Shown piece by piece: positions 1 through 8,354 of a stretch of DNA of 64,000 nt. Position 1 is the stretch's first letter, and each line of letters opens with the position of its first letter. Source of the stretch: Parvibaculum sp035325945 (GTDB lineage: Bacteria > Pseudomonadota > Alphaproteobacteria > Parvibaculales > Parvibaculaceae). The stretch covers positions 310,001 through 374,000 of the forward strand of contig NZ_DAOKYX010000001.1 in NCBI RefSeq assembly GCF_035325945.1, read 5' to 3'. Position numbers and translations under genes: made by a program. The notes below the pieces were generated by a model. That model did no database searches and was not told the origin of the DNA. It saw only the letters and a program-made list of their open reading frames with translations.

Positions 1-2
1 CG

Positions 3-881
3 CCTCAAAACTGGGTCGATAGATGGGCCCCGGCCTTCGCGCGGCCCTATATGCGGTTGATGCGGCTCGACCGCCCCATCGGCACATGGCTGCTTCTCCT
101 GCCCTGCTGGTGGTCGATCGCGCTTGCGGCCGAAGGCTGGCCCGACCCGCTTCTCATGCTCCTCTTCGCCATCGGCGCGCTCGTCATGCGCGGGGCGGGC
201 TGCACCTTCAACGACATCGTCGACCGCGATTTCGACGCGAAGGTCGAGCGCACCCGGCTTCGCCCCATTCCGAGCGGCGCGGTCAGCCTGCGCGCGGCAT
301 GGGTCTTCCTCGCCGCGCAGCTTCTCGCCGGGCTCGGCATCCTGCTCATGCTCTCGCCGCTCGCCATCCTGCTCGGCTTTGCCTCGCTCGGCCTCGTCGC
401 CGTCTATCCCTTCATGAAGCGCGTCACCTATTGGCCCCAGTTCGTGCTCGGCCTCGCCTTCAACTGGGGCGCGCTGATGGGCTATGCGGCGGCGGCGAAC
501 CGGCTCTCGCTCGCGCCGGTGCTTCTCTATCTCGCCTCTATCGCCTGGACCATCGGCTACGACACGATCTACGCCCATCAGGACAAGGATGATGACGCGC
601 TCATCGGCGTCAAGTCGACGGCGCTGCGCTTCGGCCCCATGACGCATCGCTGGATGTGGGGCTTCTACGGCGCCATGACGCTCGGGCTCGTCGCGGCCGG
701 AGCCGCCGCCCATCTCGGCCTTGCCTATTATGCGGGCGTCGCGCTCGCCGCCGCGCATCTCGCCTCGCAGATCCTCCGGCTCGATATTGACGACCCGGCG
801 CGCTGCCTCGCCCTCTTCCGCTCCAACCGGGATTTCGGCTTCATCGTTCTCGCGGCCATCGTCGCCGGGCGGCTCTTCTGA
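3..881 (+). CDS. ubiA: 4-hydroxybenzoate polyprenyltransferase UbiA (5'-truncated by window edge)
   Basis: An inner-membrane prenyltransferase that attaches the polyprenyl tail to 4-hydroxybenzoate, an early step of ubiquinone synthesis. The frame is open to the window edge. Upstream of the first in-frame ATG (51) the translation reads NWVDRWAPAFARPY, which is the usual UbiA N-terminus, so the ATG at 51 is internal and the true start lies outside. Both Asp-rich Mg-prenyl-diphosphate motifs are present: NDIVDRDFD near residue 50 from the ATG and a second around YDTIYAHQDKDDD near residue 180. Several hydrophobic helices follow the family plan. The stop codon directly abuts the stop of the convergent MFS gene with no spacer. 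A ubiD gene at 18453 serves the same pathway. Confidence 0.95.
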   Translation, partial: PQNWVDRWAPAFARPYMRLMRLDRPIGTWLLLLPCWWSIALAAEGWPDPLLMLLFAIGALVMRGAGCTFNDIVDRDFDAKVERTRLRPIPSGAVSLRAAWVFLAAQLLAGLGILLMLSPLAILLGFASLGLVAVYPFMKRVTYWPQFVLGLAFNWGALMGYAAAANRLSLAPVLLYLASIAWTIGYDTIYAHQDKDDDALIGVKSTALRFGPMTHRWMWGFYGAMTLGLVAAGAAAHLGLAYYAGVALAAAHLASQILRLDIDDPARCLALFRSNRDFGFIVLAAIVAGRLF

Positions 882-2126
882 TCAGACGGGCTTCACATCG
901 CTCAGCCGGTCGATCTTGCGAAGATCGGGGAAGAGCCACATCCACAGCGCCACGACGCCGAGCGTGCCGACGCCGCCAATGACGACGGCGGGCACGGTGC
1001 CGAACCATCCGGCCGTGACGCCGCTCTCGAACTCGCCAAGCTCGTTCGAGGCGCTGATGAAGAGGAGATCGACGGCGCTCACGCGGCCAAGCTTGTCGGC
1101 GGGCGTCGCCAGCGGAATGAGCGTCGAGCGCACATAGACGCTTATCATGTCCGACCCGCCCATGATGACGAGAGCAGCAAGCGACAGGCCGAAATTCTCC
1201 GACAGGCCGAAGACGATCGTCGCCATGCCGAAGATCGCGACGCAGCCGAACATGGCAAGGCCCGTGCGGCGATTAAGCGGCATCCAGATGAGAAGAAAAT
1301 TCACGAGCACAGCGCCTATGGCCGGCGCCGAGCGCATGAGGCCGAGGCCCTCGGGCCCCACATGCAGGATGTCGCGCGCATAGATCGGCAGCAGCGCCAC
1401 CGCGCCGCCGAAAAGCACGGCGAAGAGATCGAGCGAGATCGCGCCGAGAATGATCGGCCGGGTGCGGATATATGCGATGCCGGCGGTAAGCCGCCCGAAG
1501 GCGGAAAGCGCCGGATCGACCGGCACCTGCTCGTGGCGCGTGTGGATGGCGATGAAGATGAGGGTGACGGCGAAGAAAAAGATGAGGCAGGCGCCATAGG
1601 CTGCCTCGGGGCCGAAGATATAAAGGAGGCCGCCAAGCGCGGGGCCGCCGATGACGGCGACCTGAAACGAGGACGACGAGATCGCGATGGCGCGCGGAAG
1701 CTGCGCCGATGACACGAGAAGCGGCACGAAGGCGCGAAGCGCCGGCCCGGCAAAGGCGCGCGAAATTCCCGTCAGCACCAGCACCACATAGAAGGGCCAG
1801 GCCGTGTGCGCCTCGAGATGCGTGAGCACCATGAGAAGCGCGATGGCGAGCGTCTGAAGCCCGTAGCTCGTCGCCACGATGAGGCGCCGGTCCACGCGGT
1901 CGGCAATGTCGCCCGCCGGCAGCATGAGCAGCACCATGGGGAGAAACTGCGCGAGCCCGGCGAAGCCCAGCGCCATGGGGCTCGACGTGATGTCGTAGAT
2001 CTGCCAGCCAACGGCGACCGACTGCACCTGCGCGCCGAGCGTGCCGAGAAACCGCCCCGACAGGAACAGCCTGAAATCCCGGACGCGCAGAACGCCTTGA
2101 AGGGAAGTCGGGGAAACTGAGGACAT
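882..2126 (-). CDS. MFS transporter, EntS/MFS_3-like exporter
   Basis: A 414-residue major facilitator permease with about 12 hydrophobic segments. It resembles the enterobactin-exporter-like MFS_3 group; the substrate cannot be read from sequence. The loop 2-3 signature is visible as AGDIADRVDRR near residue 75. An ATG 16 codons further upstream exists, but the start at 2126 gives the N-terminus MSSVSPTSLQGVLRVRDFR, typical of the family, and has GGAGG about 11 nt upstream. The motif TGTTGCAAC overlaps this start codon and recurs in degenerate form in the divergent promoter near 2276-2314, so shared control is possible. It is convergent with ubiA. Confidence 0.9.
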   Translation of the reverse strand: MSSVSPTSLQGVLRVRDFRLFLSGRFLGTLGAQVQSVAVGWQIYDITSSPMALGFAGLAQFLPMVLLMLPAGDIADRVDRRLIVATSYGLQTLAIALLMVLTHLEAHTAWPFYVVLVLTGISRAFAGPALRAFVPLLVSSAQLPRAIAISSSSFQVAVIGGPALGGLLYIFGPEAAYGACLIFFFAVTLIFIAIHTRHEQVPVDPALSAFGRLTAGIAYIRTRPIILGAISLDLFAVLFGGAVALLPIYARDILHVGPEGLGLMRSAPAIGAVLVNFLLIWMPLNRRTGLAMFGCVAIFGMATIVFGLSENFGLSLAALVIMGGSDMISVYVRSTLIPLATPADKLGRVSAVDLLFISASNELGEFESGVTAGWFGTVPAVVIGGVGTLGVVALWMWLFPDLRKIDRLSDVKPV

Positions 2127-2269
2127 GTTGCAACGGGCCTCCGAAGCGCCGGGCGGAGCCCCTGCGGGCGACATTTATGACCGAAACACAGGCCGAAGTC
2201 GCCTGCCCATGCGGGCGGCGGGCAGCAGGTCCTGCCCCGCCCGTGCAAATATGACGCAGTGTTCAAGAC

Positions 2270-2314
2270 TTGAGATGTTGTGCTGCAACACCTACATATG
2301 TTGCGTTGCAGCAT
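2270..2314 (+). promoter_or_regulatory. putative promoter with tandem palindromic operator motifs
   Basis: TTGAGA (2270-2275) and TACATA (2293-2298) are spaced by exactly 17 nt, like a sigma-70 promoter with a weak -10. The motif TGTTGTGCTGCAAC (2276-2289) fills the spacer and a similar motif TGTTGCGTTGCAGC (2299-2312) follows 23 bp later on the same strand (11 of 14 identical). Each is an imperfect palindrome. This looks like an operator pair controlling the small exported protein at 2341. The cognate regulator is unknown. Confidence 0.45.
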
Positions 2315-2340
2315 AGCAATCACATCGGAAGGAGAAATCC

Positions 2341-2520
2341 ATGTTCAGACAATGGCTTCATGCAGCGGCCATCACGACGGCGGCCTTCTGCGGCATGTCT
2401 GCCTGGGCGGATGTGATCATGGAGGAGCAGCGCCGGAAACTCCCGGCGAGGAAGGCAGTATCGAAGCCGATCGAGGTCTCGACGCCGCGCAGGTCACCCA
2501 TTTCCCGCGCCGCGGCCTGA
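2341..2520 (+). CDS. small exported protein, 59 aa, unknown function
   Basis: I do not recognise this gene. It starts with ATG preceded by a strong ribosome binding site (GGAAGGAGA at 2327-2335). The first 23 residues form a classical Sec signal peptide: a short basic start (MFRQWLH), a hydrophobic Ala/Thr-rich core and the signal peptidase I site SAWA before Asp24. The predicted mature peptide is only 36 residues and basic, ending in an RSPISRAAA tail. It has its own putative promoter with tandem palindromes, and two inverted repeats follow it. It lies between the divergent MFS exporter and the TetR-desaturase operon. A spurious ORF is less likely because start, signal peptide and ribosome site agree. 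Confidence 0.6.
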   Translation: MFRQWLHAAAITTAAFCGMSAWADVIMEEQRRKLPARKAVSKPIEVSTPRRSPISRAAA

Positions 2521-2531
2521 TGCATCCGTGA

Positions 2532-2551
2532 GAGTGAATTTATATTCACTC
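2532..2551. promoter_or_regulatory. perfect palindrome, candidate TetR operator 1
   Basis: GAGTGAAT (2532-2539) and ATTCACTC (2544-2551) form a perfect inverted repeat around TTAT. The core GTGAA-N6-TTCAC matches the sites at 2637-2652 and 14265-14280. It lies about 130 bp upstream of the TetR gene and is probably its autoregulatory site. The assignment is inference. Confidence 0.5.
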
Positions 2552-2565
2552 CTATAATACGCAAA

Positions 2566-2603
2566 TGAATGGCGATTATGCTGCATTGCGAAATCGCCAT
2601 TCA
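2566..2603. repeat. 12-bp inverted repeat (hairpin)
   Basis: TGAATGGCGATT (2566-2577) pairs perfectly with AATCGCCATTCA (2592-2603) across a 14-nt loop. No T-run follows on either strand, so it is a poor intrinsic terminator. It could be a second operator, an mRNA 3'-end stabiliser for the small exported protein, or a rho-assisted terminator. Confidence 0.5.
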
Positions 2604-2636
2604 GCGCTATCCCTCATTGCAGCTTGACGACTCGGC

Positions 2637-2652
2637 GTGAACAGTAGTTCAT
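2637..2652. promoter_or_regulatory. candidate TetR operator 2
   Basis: GTGAACAGTAGTTCAT is a near-perfect palindrome (TGAAC/GTTCA arms, 4-nt spacer) 28 bp before the proposed TetR start. It has the same 16-bp geometry as the 2534-2549 core and the 14265-14280 site. Position and symmetry fit autorepression by the adjacent TetR protein. Confidence 0.5.
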
Positions 2653-2679
2653 TCCTCAAATGGAATGGAGGTTCACGCC

Positions 2680-3333
2680 TTGGCCTATCGACGCACCGAT
2701 CATGTCTCCGCCCGTCTCGCCGACACGCGCCGGCGCATTCTGAACGCCGCCCGCGAGCTGGTCGCTGAAGGCGGATTCAGTGCCGCCCAGATGACCGAAG
2801 TGGCACGCAAGGCCGCCGTGGCGACCGGCACCCTCTATCGATATTTCCCGTCCAAGGAAGAACTCTGCCGCCAGGTCTTTCGCGAGGTTTCGGCCCGCGA
2901 GATGAACCTGCTCGTCGGCATCGCGCAGGGCGAGGGCTCGGCACGCGAGCGGCTGGACAGGGTGCTGCGGACTTTCGCCACCCGCGCCGTGCGCGGACGC
3001 CGGCTTGCCTATGCGCTGCTCGCCGAGCCCGTCGATGTCGGCCTTGCCGAGGAGCGGGGCCGCTTCCGCCGTACCCATGGCGAGATTTTCGCGAGCATTC
3101 TCGAAGAGGGCATTGCAAGCGGCGAGATCGCGCCGCTCAATGTGAAGATCGCGGCCGCCTGCATCGCCGGCGCCATCCCCACCGCCCTTATCGGCCCGCT
3201 CGCTCCCCAGTCGCATGAACTTGACGAGAACGCCGACAGGGTAGTCGATGAAATCGTACACTTCTGCCTTGCAGCCGTCGGCGCGGGCCACCCCCATAAC
3301 AAGAATAATGATCTTCGGAGGATGACGGCATGA
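2680..3333 (+). CDS. TetR/AcrR family regulator of the desaturase operon
   Basis: A DNA-binding repressor of about 217 residues. The N-terminal helix-turn-helix is clear (RRRILNAARELVAEGGF, then the recognition region ending TGTLYRYFPSKEEL), followed by a variable ligand domain. I chose the TTG at 2680, giving MAYRRTDH, because GGAGG (2667-2671) sits 8 nt before it; the upstream ATG at 2665 has no Shine-Dalgarno sequence and itself overlaps that site. The stop overlaps the desaturase start (ATGA), so the two genes are translationally coupled. TetR regulators paired with desaturases (for example DesT in Pseudomonas) sense acyl-CoA saturation, and a similar role here is inference. Confidence 0.88.
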   Translation: MAYRRTDHVSARLADTRRRILNAARELVAEGGFSAAQMTEVARKAAVATGTLYRYFPSKEELCRQVFREVSAREMNLLVGIAQGEGSARERLDRVLRTFATRAVRGRRLAYALLAEPVDVGLAEERGRFRRTHGEIFASILEEGIASGEIAPLNVKIAAACIAGAIPTALIGPLAPQSHELDENADRVVDEIVHFCLAAVGAGHPHNKNNDLRRMTA

Positions 3334-4352
3334 TCGGCGCCAGCGAACTTCTGACCCCTCAGCAGCTTGCCGAAGTGCGCAAGCGCTCGGATCTGCGCGG
3401 GCTATGGGTGGTGTTTCACGCCTGGGCCGTGATTTTCGGTGCCATGGCGGTTTTCGTCTGGTTTCCCAATCCCATCACCTTTCTCGTCGCGGTGGCGGTG
3501 ATCGGCGCGCGCCAGCTCGGCCTCGCCATTCTCATGCATGACGGCGCGCATGGCATTCTCTGCCACAATCCGAAGCTCAACATGTTTCTGAGCCAGTGGC
3601 TCTGCGCCTACCCCATGCTTGCGGAAACCGGCGCCTACCGGCGCTATCACCTCAAGCACCATGCCAATACGCAGCAGCCCGAAGACCCGGACCTCATCCT
3701 CTCGGCGCCCTTCCCCATCACGAAGAAGAGCTTCCGCCGCAAGATGATCCGTGATCTGACGGGCCAGACGGGCTACCAGCAGCGCAAGGCGCAAATCCTG
3801 AACGCGCTCGGCCCTTCGGACTGGCCGTTTTCGCGCCGCCTCGAGAATTACTGGAACAAGCTCGGTCGCCCCACCATCGCCCAGGCCGTCATCTTCGCGA
3901 TTCTCGCGGCCAGCGGTCACTGGTATCTCTATTTCGTGCTCTGGCTCCTGCCTTTCCTGACGTGGCAGCAGGCGATCACGCGCATTCGCAATATCGCCGA
4001 GCACGCCATGGTGCCGGACAACAGCGACGACTTCCGCAATGCGCGCACGACCAAGGCAAATTTCATCGAGCGCGCGCTCATCGCGCCCTACTGGGTCAAC
4101 TACCATGTCGAGCACCATCTGCTCATGTGGGTGCCCTGCTACAACCTGCCCAAGACCCGGGCCTTCCTCATCGCCAACGGCTTCGGCCCCCGCATGGAGA
4201 CGAAGGGGAGCTACGCCGAAGTGCTGCGCATGGCGACTTCGCGCCCCGACGATGAAGACCAGCGCGGCAAGCTCGTTCACAATGCGCGCCGCCAGCGCGT
4301 CACCGGAACGATGAACGAAGGCTTCCAGCCCACCGACGGAACGGCGGCCTGA
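3330..4352 (+). CDS. membrane fatty acid desaturase
   Basis: A 340-residue membrane di-iron desaturase that would introduce a double bond into an acyl chain. All three histidine boxes are present: HDGAH (70-74), HLKHH (107-111) and HVEHH (259-263). The hydrophobic stretches lie where the family has its membrane hairpins. The C-terminus is polar. It is co-transcribed with the TetR gene through a 4-nt ATGA overlap, so its expression is probably controlled by the palindromes at 2532-2652. The substrate (acyl-lipid, acyl-CoA or alkane-like) and regiospecificity cannot be read from sequence. Confidence 0.9.
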   Translation: MIGASELLTPQQLAEVRKRSDLRGLWVVFHAWAVIFGAMAVFVWFPNPITFLVAVAVIGARQLGLAILMHDGAHGILCHNPKLNMFLSQWLCAYPMLAETGAYRRYHLKHHANTQQPEDPDLILSAPFPITKKSFRRKMIRDLTGQTGYQQRKAQILNALGPSDWPFSRRLENYWNKLGRPTIAQAVIFAILAASGHWYLYFVLWLLPFLTWQQAITRIRNIAEHAMVPDNSDDFRNARTTKANFIERALIAPYWVNYHVEHHLLMWVPCYNLPKTRAFLIANGFGPRMETKGSYAEVLRMATSRPDDEDQRGKLVHNARRQRVTGTMNEGFQPTDGTAA

Positions 4353-4448
4353 GGCGGGCCCGGCCCTTGCGTCAAGGCGCGTCGCTTTGCGCCTCCGGTC
4401 GGCCATGCTAAATCTCCCTCAACAAGAAATTCCGAGGGAGAGAAGGTC

Positions 4449-5513
4449 ATGGCCGATGGAGCGCAGAGGGGCGCCGACGCGGAGACAACCGAAATTCGCG
4501 AGGCCCATCGCTTCGATGTGAAGCGGCTCGAGGCCTATTGCCACGACGCCGTCGAGGGATTTGCAGGCCCGCTCACCGTGCGCCAGTTCGAGGGCGGCCA
4601 GTCGAACCCGACCTTTCTTCTCATCACGCCGACGCGGCGCTATGTCATGCGCAAGAAGCCGCCCGGCGTGCTGCTTGCCAGCGCGCACCAGATCGACCGT
4701 GAATATCGCGTGATGAAGGCGCTTGCGGAAACCGACGTGCCGGTGCCGCACATGTATGCGCTCTGCGAGGATGACAGCGTCATCGGCACGGCTTTCTATG
4801 TCATGGAATATCTCGAGGGCCGCGTCTTCCGCGATCCGACGATGCCGGGCTCGACGGAGGCCGAGCGCCGCGCGGTCTATACGAACCTCGCCGAGAATCT
4901 CGCGAAACTTCACAAGGTCGATTACGAGAAGGTGGGGCTCGGCGACTTCGGCAAGCCGGGCAATTATTTCGAGCGCCAGATCGGGCGCTGGATCAAGCAG
5001 TATCGCGGCGCGCAGACGGCGGACATTCCGTCGATGGAAGAACTCATCAAATATCTGCCGAACCATATTCCCGACGAGCAGTCGGTGACGATCGCGCATG
5101 GCGACTACCGGCTCGGCAACACCATGTTCCACCCGACCGAGCCCCGCATGATCGCGGTCCTCGACTGGGAACTCTGCACCATCGGCCATCCGCTCGCGGA
5201 CGTTGCCTATAACTGCATGTACGACCTTCTCGGCGTGGCGGGCGGTTTCGGCCCGGTCGACCGGACCAAGACGCCGGGCGTGCCGACGGAGGCTGAATAT
5301 GCGGCCGCCTATTGCCGCTTCTCCGGCCGCGACCGCATCGAGAACTGGAATTTCTATCTCGCCTTCTCGATGTTCCGCCTCGCCTCGATCAGCCAGGGCG
5401 TCTACAAGCGCGGGCTCGACGGCAATGCCAGTTCGGAGCGGGCGATGACGCTCGGCGATGCGTGCCGCCAGCTTGCCGACCATTCCTGGCAGATCATCCA
5501 GCGCGGCGACTGA
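4449..5513 (+). CDS. APH-like kinase, ACAD10/11 N-domain type
   Basis: A 354-residue phosphotransferase with the aminoglycoside-phosphotransferase fold. The catalytic loop HGDYRLGN begins at His217 and the metal-binding DWE at Asp239. GGQSNPTF near residue 50 and the lysine-rich strand MRKKPPG, followed by HQIDREYRV, match the kinase half of animal ACAD11 closely. Family knowledge: ACAD10/11 and the bacterial Lva system phosphorylate the 4-hydroxyl of 4-hydroxyacyl-CoA so that it can enter beta-oxidation; an antibiotic-resistance role is unlikely. The ACAD11-like dehydrogenase at 8408 is the probable partner. A paralogue lies at 39760. The ribosome site GAGGGAGAGAAGG precedes the ATG. Confidence 0.88.
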   Translation: MADGAQRGADAETTEIREAHRFDVKRLEAYCHDAVEGFAGPLTVRQFEGGQSNPTFLLITPTRRYVMRKKPPGVLLASAHQIDREYRVMKALAETDVPVPHMYALCEDDSVIGTAFYVMEYLEGRVFRDPTMPGSTEAERRAVYTNLAENLAKLHKVDYEKVGLGDFGKPGNYFERQIGRWIKQYRGAQTADIPSMEELIKYLPNHIPDEQSVTIAHGDYRLGNTMFHPTEPRMIAVLDWELCTIGHPLADVAYNCMYDLLGVAGGFGPVDRTKTPGVPTEAEYAAAYCRFSGRDRIENWNFYLAFSMFRLASISQGVYKRGLDGNASSERAMTLGDACRQLADHSWQIIQRGD

Positions 5514-5538
5514 GGCCGCGCACCGCCACGCCCCTTCG

Positions 5539-5557
5539 CCGGCATGGTTAATGCCGG
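5539..5557. repeat. short perfect hairpin after the kinase gene
   Basis: CCGGCAT (5539-5545) and ATGCCGG (5551-5557) flank GGTTA. There is no T-tract, so termination would be weak. It sits between the kinase stop and an AT-rich stretch (about 5578-5610) that probably holds the promoter of the downstream histidine kinase. Confidence 0.4.
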
Positions 5558-5634
5558 ATGAACGGCAAAGGCAGTTCAAGATATCTTAAATCCAATGCTT
5601 TTAAGGTAACCCCCGTCCGGCGAGCGCACAGGAA

Positions 5635-7632
5635 GTGCCGTTGCTCGCCGACGGCCGGCCGGGACCGGCACCGGGGTGGGACATGGTCGATCGCAACAAT
5701 GCGAAACCGACGACGGGCGCAGCGCGTGATTGGCGCTACGATCGCGTGTCCGCGACCGGCGGCAGCAATTTCTTCCGGGCACTGATCGAGAATGTGGGCG
5801 ACATCGTTGCCCTGCTCGACCGCAACGGCACCGTTCTCTACCAGAGTGCCGCCGTCATGGAAGTTCTCGGCCATGAGATCGTTCCGCCGGTCGGCCATTC
5901 CGTTCTCGACAGCGTGCATCCGGAAGACCGCGAGCGCATGCGCGAACGCATCGCCATTTGCGCCAGAACGCCCGACTGGATGTCGATGGAGACGTTCCGT
6001 CTCCGACACCGCGACGGAAGCTGGCGCTGGATGGAAGCGCGGGCGAAGAACATGCTCGACGACCCCGAGGTCGGGGCCATTCTCTGCATTTCGCGCGACG
6101 TCACACAGACGCGCCGCCTCGAGCAGCAATTGCGCGAAGCAGAGCAGCTTGCCCGCTTCGGGCACTGGCGCTGGGCGAAGAACGAGCCCGCTCCGCGCTG
6201 GTCAGACGGCGCGGCGAAGATACTCGACCGGCCGGCCCAATCCATGCCCACGGATGGCGACTGGCATCGCGATCTCATCCACCCGGAAGATCAGGAGGCC
6301 CTTCTCTCGAAACTTCTGGAGGTCTTCGACACGAAGGAGTCCATCATAGCGGTGTCGCGCTACCGCTCGGGCGATGGCGGCTATCGCCACATCAAGACCT
6401 ATGCCTATGCCGAATTCGACGCCAGCGAGGAAATCGGCGCGCTGTTCGGGCTGGTCGAGGATGTGACCGAGCAGGTTCACGCGGAGGAAGCGCTCCGCCA
6501 CAGCGAGGCGCGCTACAGGCTGCTTGCGGAACAGGCGTCCGACATCGTCCACCATGCGACGCCCGCGGGCGAGATCATCTTCATTTCGCCATCAGTGGAA
6601 GGAACGCTTGGCTACCCGCTCGACGAGCTTCTGCAAATGTCGAATCTGGACGAGATCCTGCACCCGGAAGATCGGGAGCGGGTGGTCATGACCTACAGGG
6701 AACTCGCCACGAGCCGGGAGACGCTGCGCGTCGAATTCCGCCTGCGTCACAAGGCGGGAAACTATGTCTGGCTCGAATCCACCTTGCGGGGCGTGCGCGG
6801 GCCTGACGGATCGGTGAGCGAGATTGTCGGCATCACGCGCGATGTGAGCGAGCGCAAGCGCAATGAAATCGAGCTCATGGAAGCGCGCGAGCGCGCCGAG
6901 ACGGCGAGCCACACGAAATCGCGCTTCCTCGCCAATATGAGCCATGAGCTGCGGACGCCGCTCAACGCCATTATCGGCTTTTCGGAAATGCTCAAGCTGC
7001 AGATGTTCGGCGAGCTTGGGCACTCGCGCTACCGGGAATACGCGCAACTCATCAATGAGAGTGGCGCGCTGCTTCTCGATCTCATCAACGACATTCTCGA
7101 CATGTCGAAGATCGAGGCGGGCAAATATGAACTCCATCACGAGCCGATCGACATTCGCGAAGTGGTGCAAGGCGCGGCGAGGCTCGTGCAGGGGCGCGCC
7201 GAGGATGGCGGCCTGCTCCTCGATGTGGACATTCCCGCCGACGTCGCGGCCCTGCCGCTTCAGGCCGATGCGCGCGCGCTGAAGCAGATCCTGCTCAACC
7301 TGCTGTCGAATGCGATCAAGTTCACGCCGGCTGGCGGGCGGGTCATCGTCGCCGTCAGGCGGCGCGACGGCGCCGTCTCGATGAGCGTGACCGACACCGG
7401 CCAGGGCATTCCGGCGGAGGATATTTCACGGCTCGGCCAGCCATTCGAGCAGGCATCGAGCGATGCGAGCCTCAGCAAGCAGGGAACGGGGCTCGGGCTT
7501 GCGCTTGTGCGCTCGCTCGCCGAGCTTCACGGCGGCACGTTCAGGATCGAAAGCGAGCTTGGCCAGGGAACGACGGTGGAAGTGGCGCTGCCACTGGTGC
7601 CGCGCCGCCACGCGACGATCGCCGCGCAGTAA
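5635..7632 (+). CDS. PAS-domain sensor histidine kinase
   Basis: A soluble hybrid-free kinase of about 650-665 residues with no membrane segment. Three PAS/PAC units occupy roughly residues 45-160, 165-275 and 285-405. The dimerisation/phosphoacceptor domain carries FLANMSHELRTPLN with His437, and the ATPase domain has an intact N-box (LLNLLSNAIKFTP), G1 box (DTGQGIP, about 587) and G2 box (GTGLGLALV, about 618). The kinase core resembles the DivJ/PleC group of alphaproteobacteria. No response regulator is adjacent, so the partner is unknown. The start is unsettled: GTG 5635 has AGGA too close, and ATG 5683 (MVDRNNAKP) follows a G-rich tract. Confidence 0.9.
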   Translation: MPLLADGRPGPAPGWDMVDRNNAKPTTGAARDWRYDRVSATGGSNFFRALIENVGDIVALLDRNGTVLYQSAAVMEVLGHEIVPPVGHSVLDSVHPEDRERMRERIAICARTPDWMSMETFRLRHRDGSWRWMEARAKNMLDDPEVGAILCISRDVTQTRRLEQQLREAEQLARFGHWRWAKNEPAPRWSDGAAKILDRPAQSMPTDGDWHRDLIHPEDQEALLSKLLEVFDTKESIIAVSRYRSGDGGYRHIKTYAYAEFDASEEIGALFGLVEDVTEQVHAEEALRHSEARYRLLAEQASDIVHHATPAGEIIFISPSVEGTLGYPLDELLQMSNLDEILHPEDRERVVMTYRELATSRETLRVEFRLRHKAGNYVWLESTLRGVRGPDGSVSEIVGITRDVSERKRNEIELMEARERAETASHTKSRFLANMSHELRTPLNAIIGFSEMLKLQMFGELGHSRYREYAQLINESGALLLDLINDILDMSKIEAGKYELHHEPIDIREVVQGAARLVQGRAEDGGLLLDVDIPADVAALPLQADARALKQILLNLLSNAIKFTPAGGRVIVAVRRRDGAVSMSVTDTGQGIPAEDISRLGQPFEQASSDASLSKQGTGLGLALVRSLAELHGGTFRIESELGQGTTVEVALPLVPRRHATIAAQ

Positions 7633-7641
7633 GGGCTCCCG

Positions 7642-8286
7642 TCAGCGTCCCATCACCCGCTGAAGCGCCGTGGCAAGCTCCGCAAGCACGCGGGCCGCAT
7701 GCGGATCGCGCTTCAATCCTTCCCAATAGGATCTGACCTGCGGCAGCGCCCCGAAGGGATCGGCATATCCGAACATCGGCCCGATCTGCTCATAGAAAAA
7801 GAGGATCGGCGCGAGCGTGCAATCGGCGAGCGAGAGCTTTCCGCCGACGGCATAGGGCGAACCGTCGAGATAATGGGCGAGCCACTTCATGCCCTTGTCG
7901 AGTTCGGCAAGCTCGCGCTCGACCAGCGCCTGGTCGCGGCCTTTCGGATTGATCTGGCCGAAGAGCCTGTTCATCGGCTCCATGACATAGAGATCACCGA
8001 TACGCGAGAGGAGGCGCATCCGCGCGCGCTCCTTCGGATCGTCGGGCCGGAGCGGCAGGCCGAGGCCCGCATCGTCGAGATATTCGCAGATGATTTCGGA
8101 TTCGGGCAGCGCCTCGCCGTCGCAAACGAGCGTCGGCACCTTGTGCATGGGATTGAGCCCTTCAAGCTCTCGTTCAAGCTCCGGCGTGCCGAAGCCGTCG
8201 ACGATCTCGACATCGAGCCCCTTGGCATAGATGGCGAGCCTTACCCGCGCCGAATAAGGCGATAGCTGCGAGTTGAAAAGCCTCAT
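7642..8286 (-). CDS. glutathione S-transferase family protein
   Basis: A 214-residue protein with an N-terminal thioredoxin-like GST domain and an all-helical C-terminal domain. SPYSARVRLAIYAKG near residue 9 is the glutathione-site helix region, MHKVPTLV (cis-Pro) lies near 47, and ESEIICEYLDD follows at about 62. The catalytic residue is probably Ser9 or Tyr11. The ribosome site is a strong purine run (GGGGGAGAGGGGG) before the ATG. It is convergent with the histidine kinase and downstream of a terminator for the dehydrogenase. The substrate cannot be assigned; detoxification or an isomerase role are both possible. Confidence 0.88.
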   Translation of the reverse strand: MRLFNSQLSPYSARVRLAIYAKGLDVEIVDGFGTPELERELEGLNPMHKVPTLVCDGEALPESEIICEYLDDAGLGLPLRPDDPKERARMRLLSRIGDLYVMEPMNRLFGQINPKGRDQALVERELAELDKGMKWLAHYLDGSPYAVGGKLSLADCTLAPILFFYEQIGPMFGYADPFGALPQVRSYWEGLKRDPHAARVLAELATALQRVMGR

Positions 8287-8354
8287 GCCCCCTCTCCCCC
8301 TGCCAATTCGCGTTCCCGGCCATCCCGGCGAACCAGAACCATCGCCGGAAGGCA

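Noticed and set aside
4449..5513. Aminoglycoside resistance gene
   Set aside because: The APH fold is present, but long stretches match the ACAD10/11 kinase domain rather than resistance enzymes.
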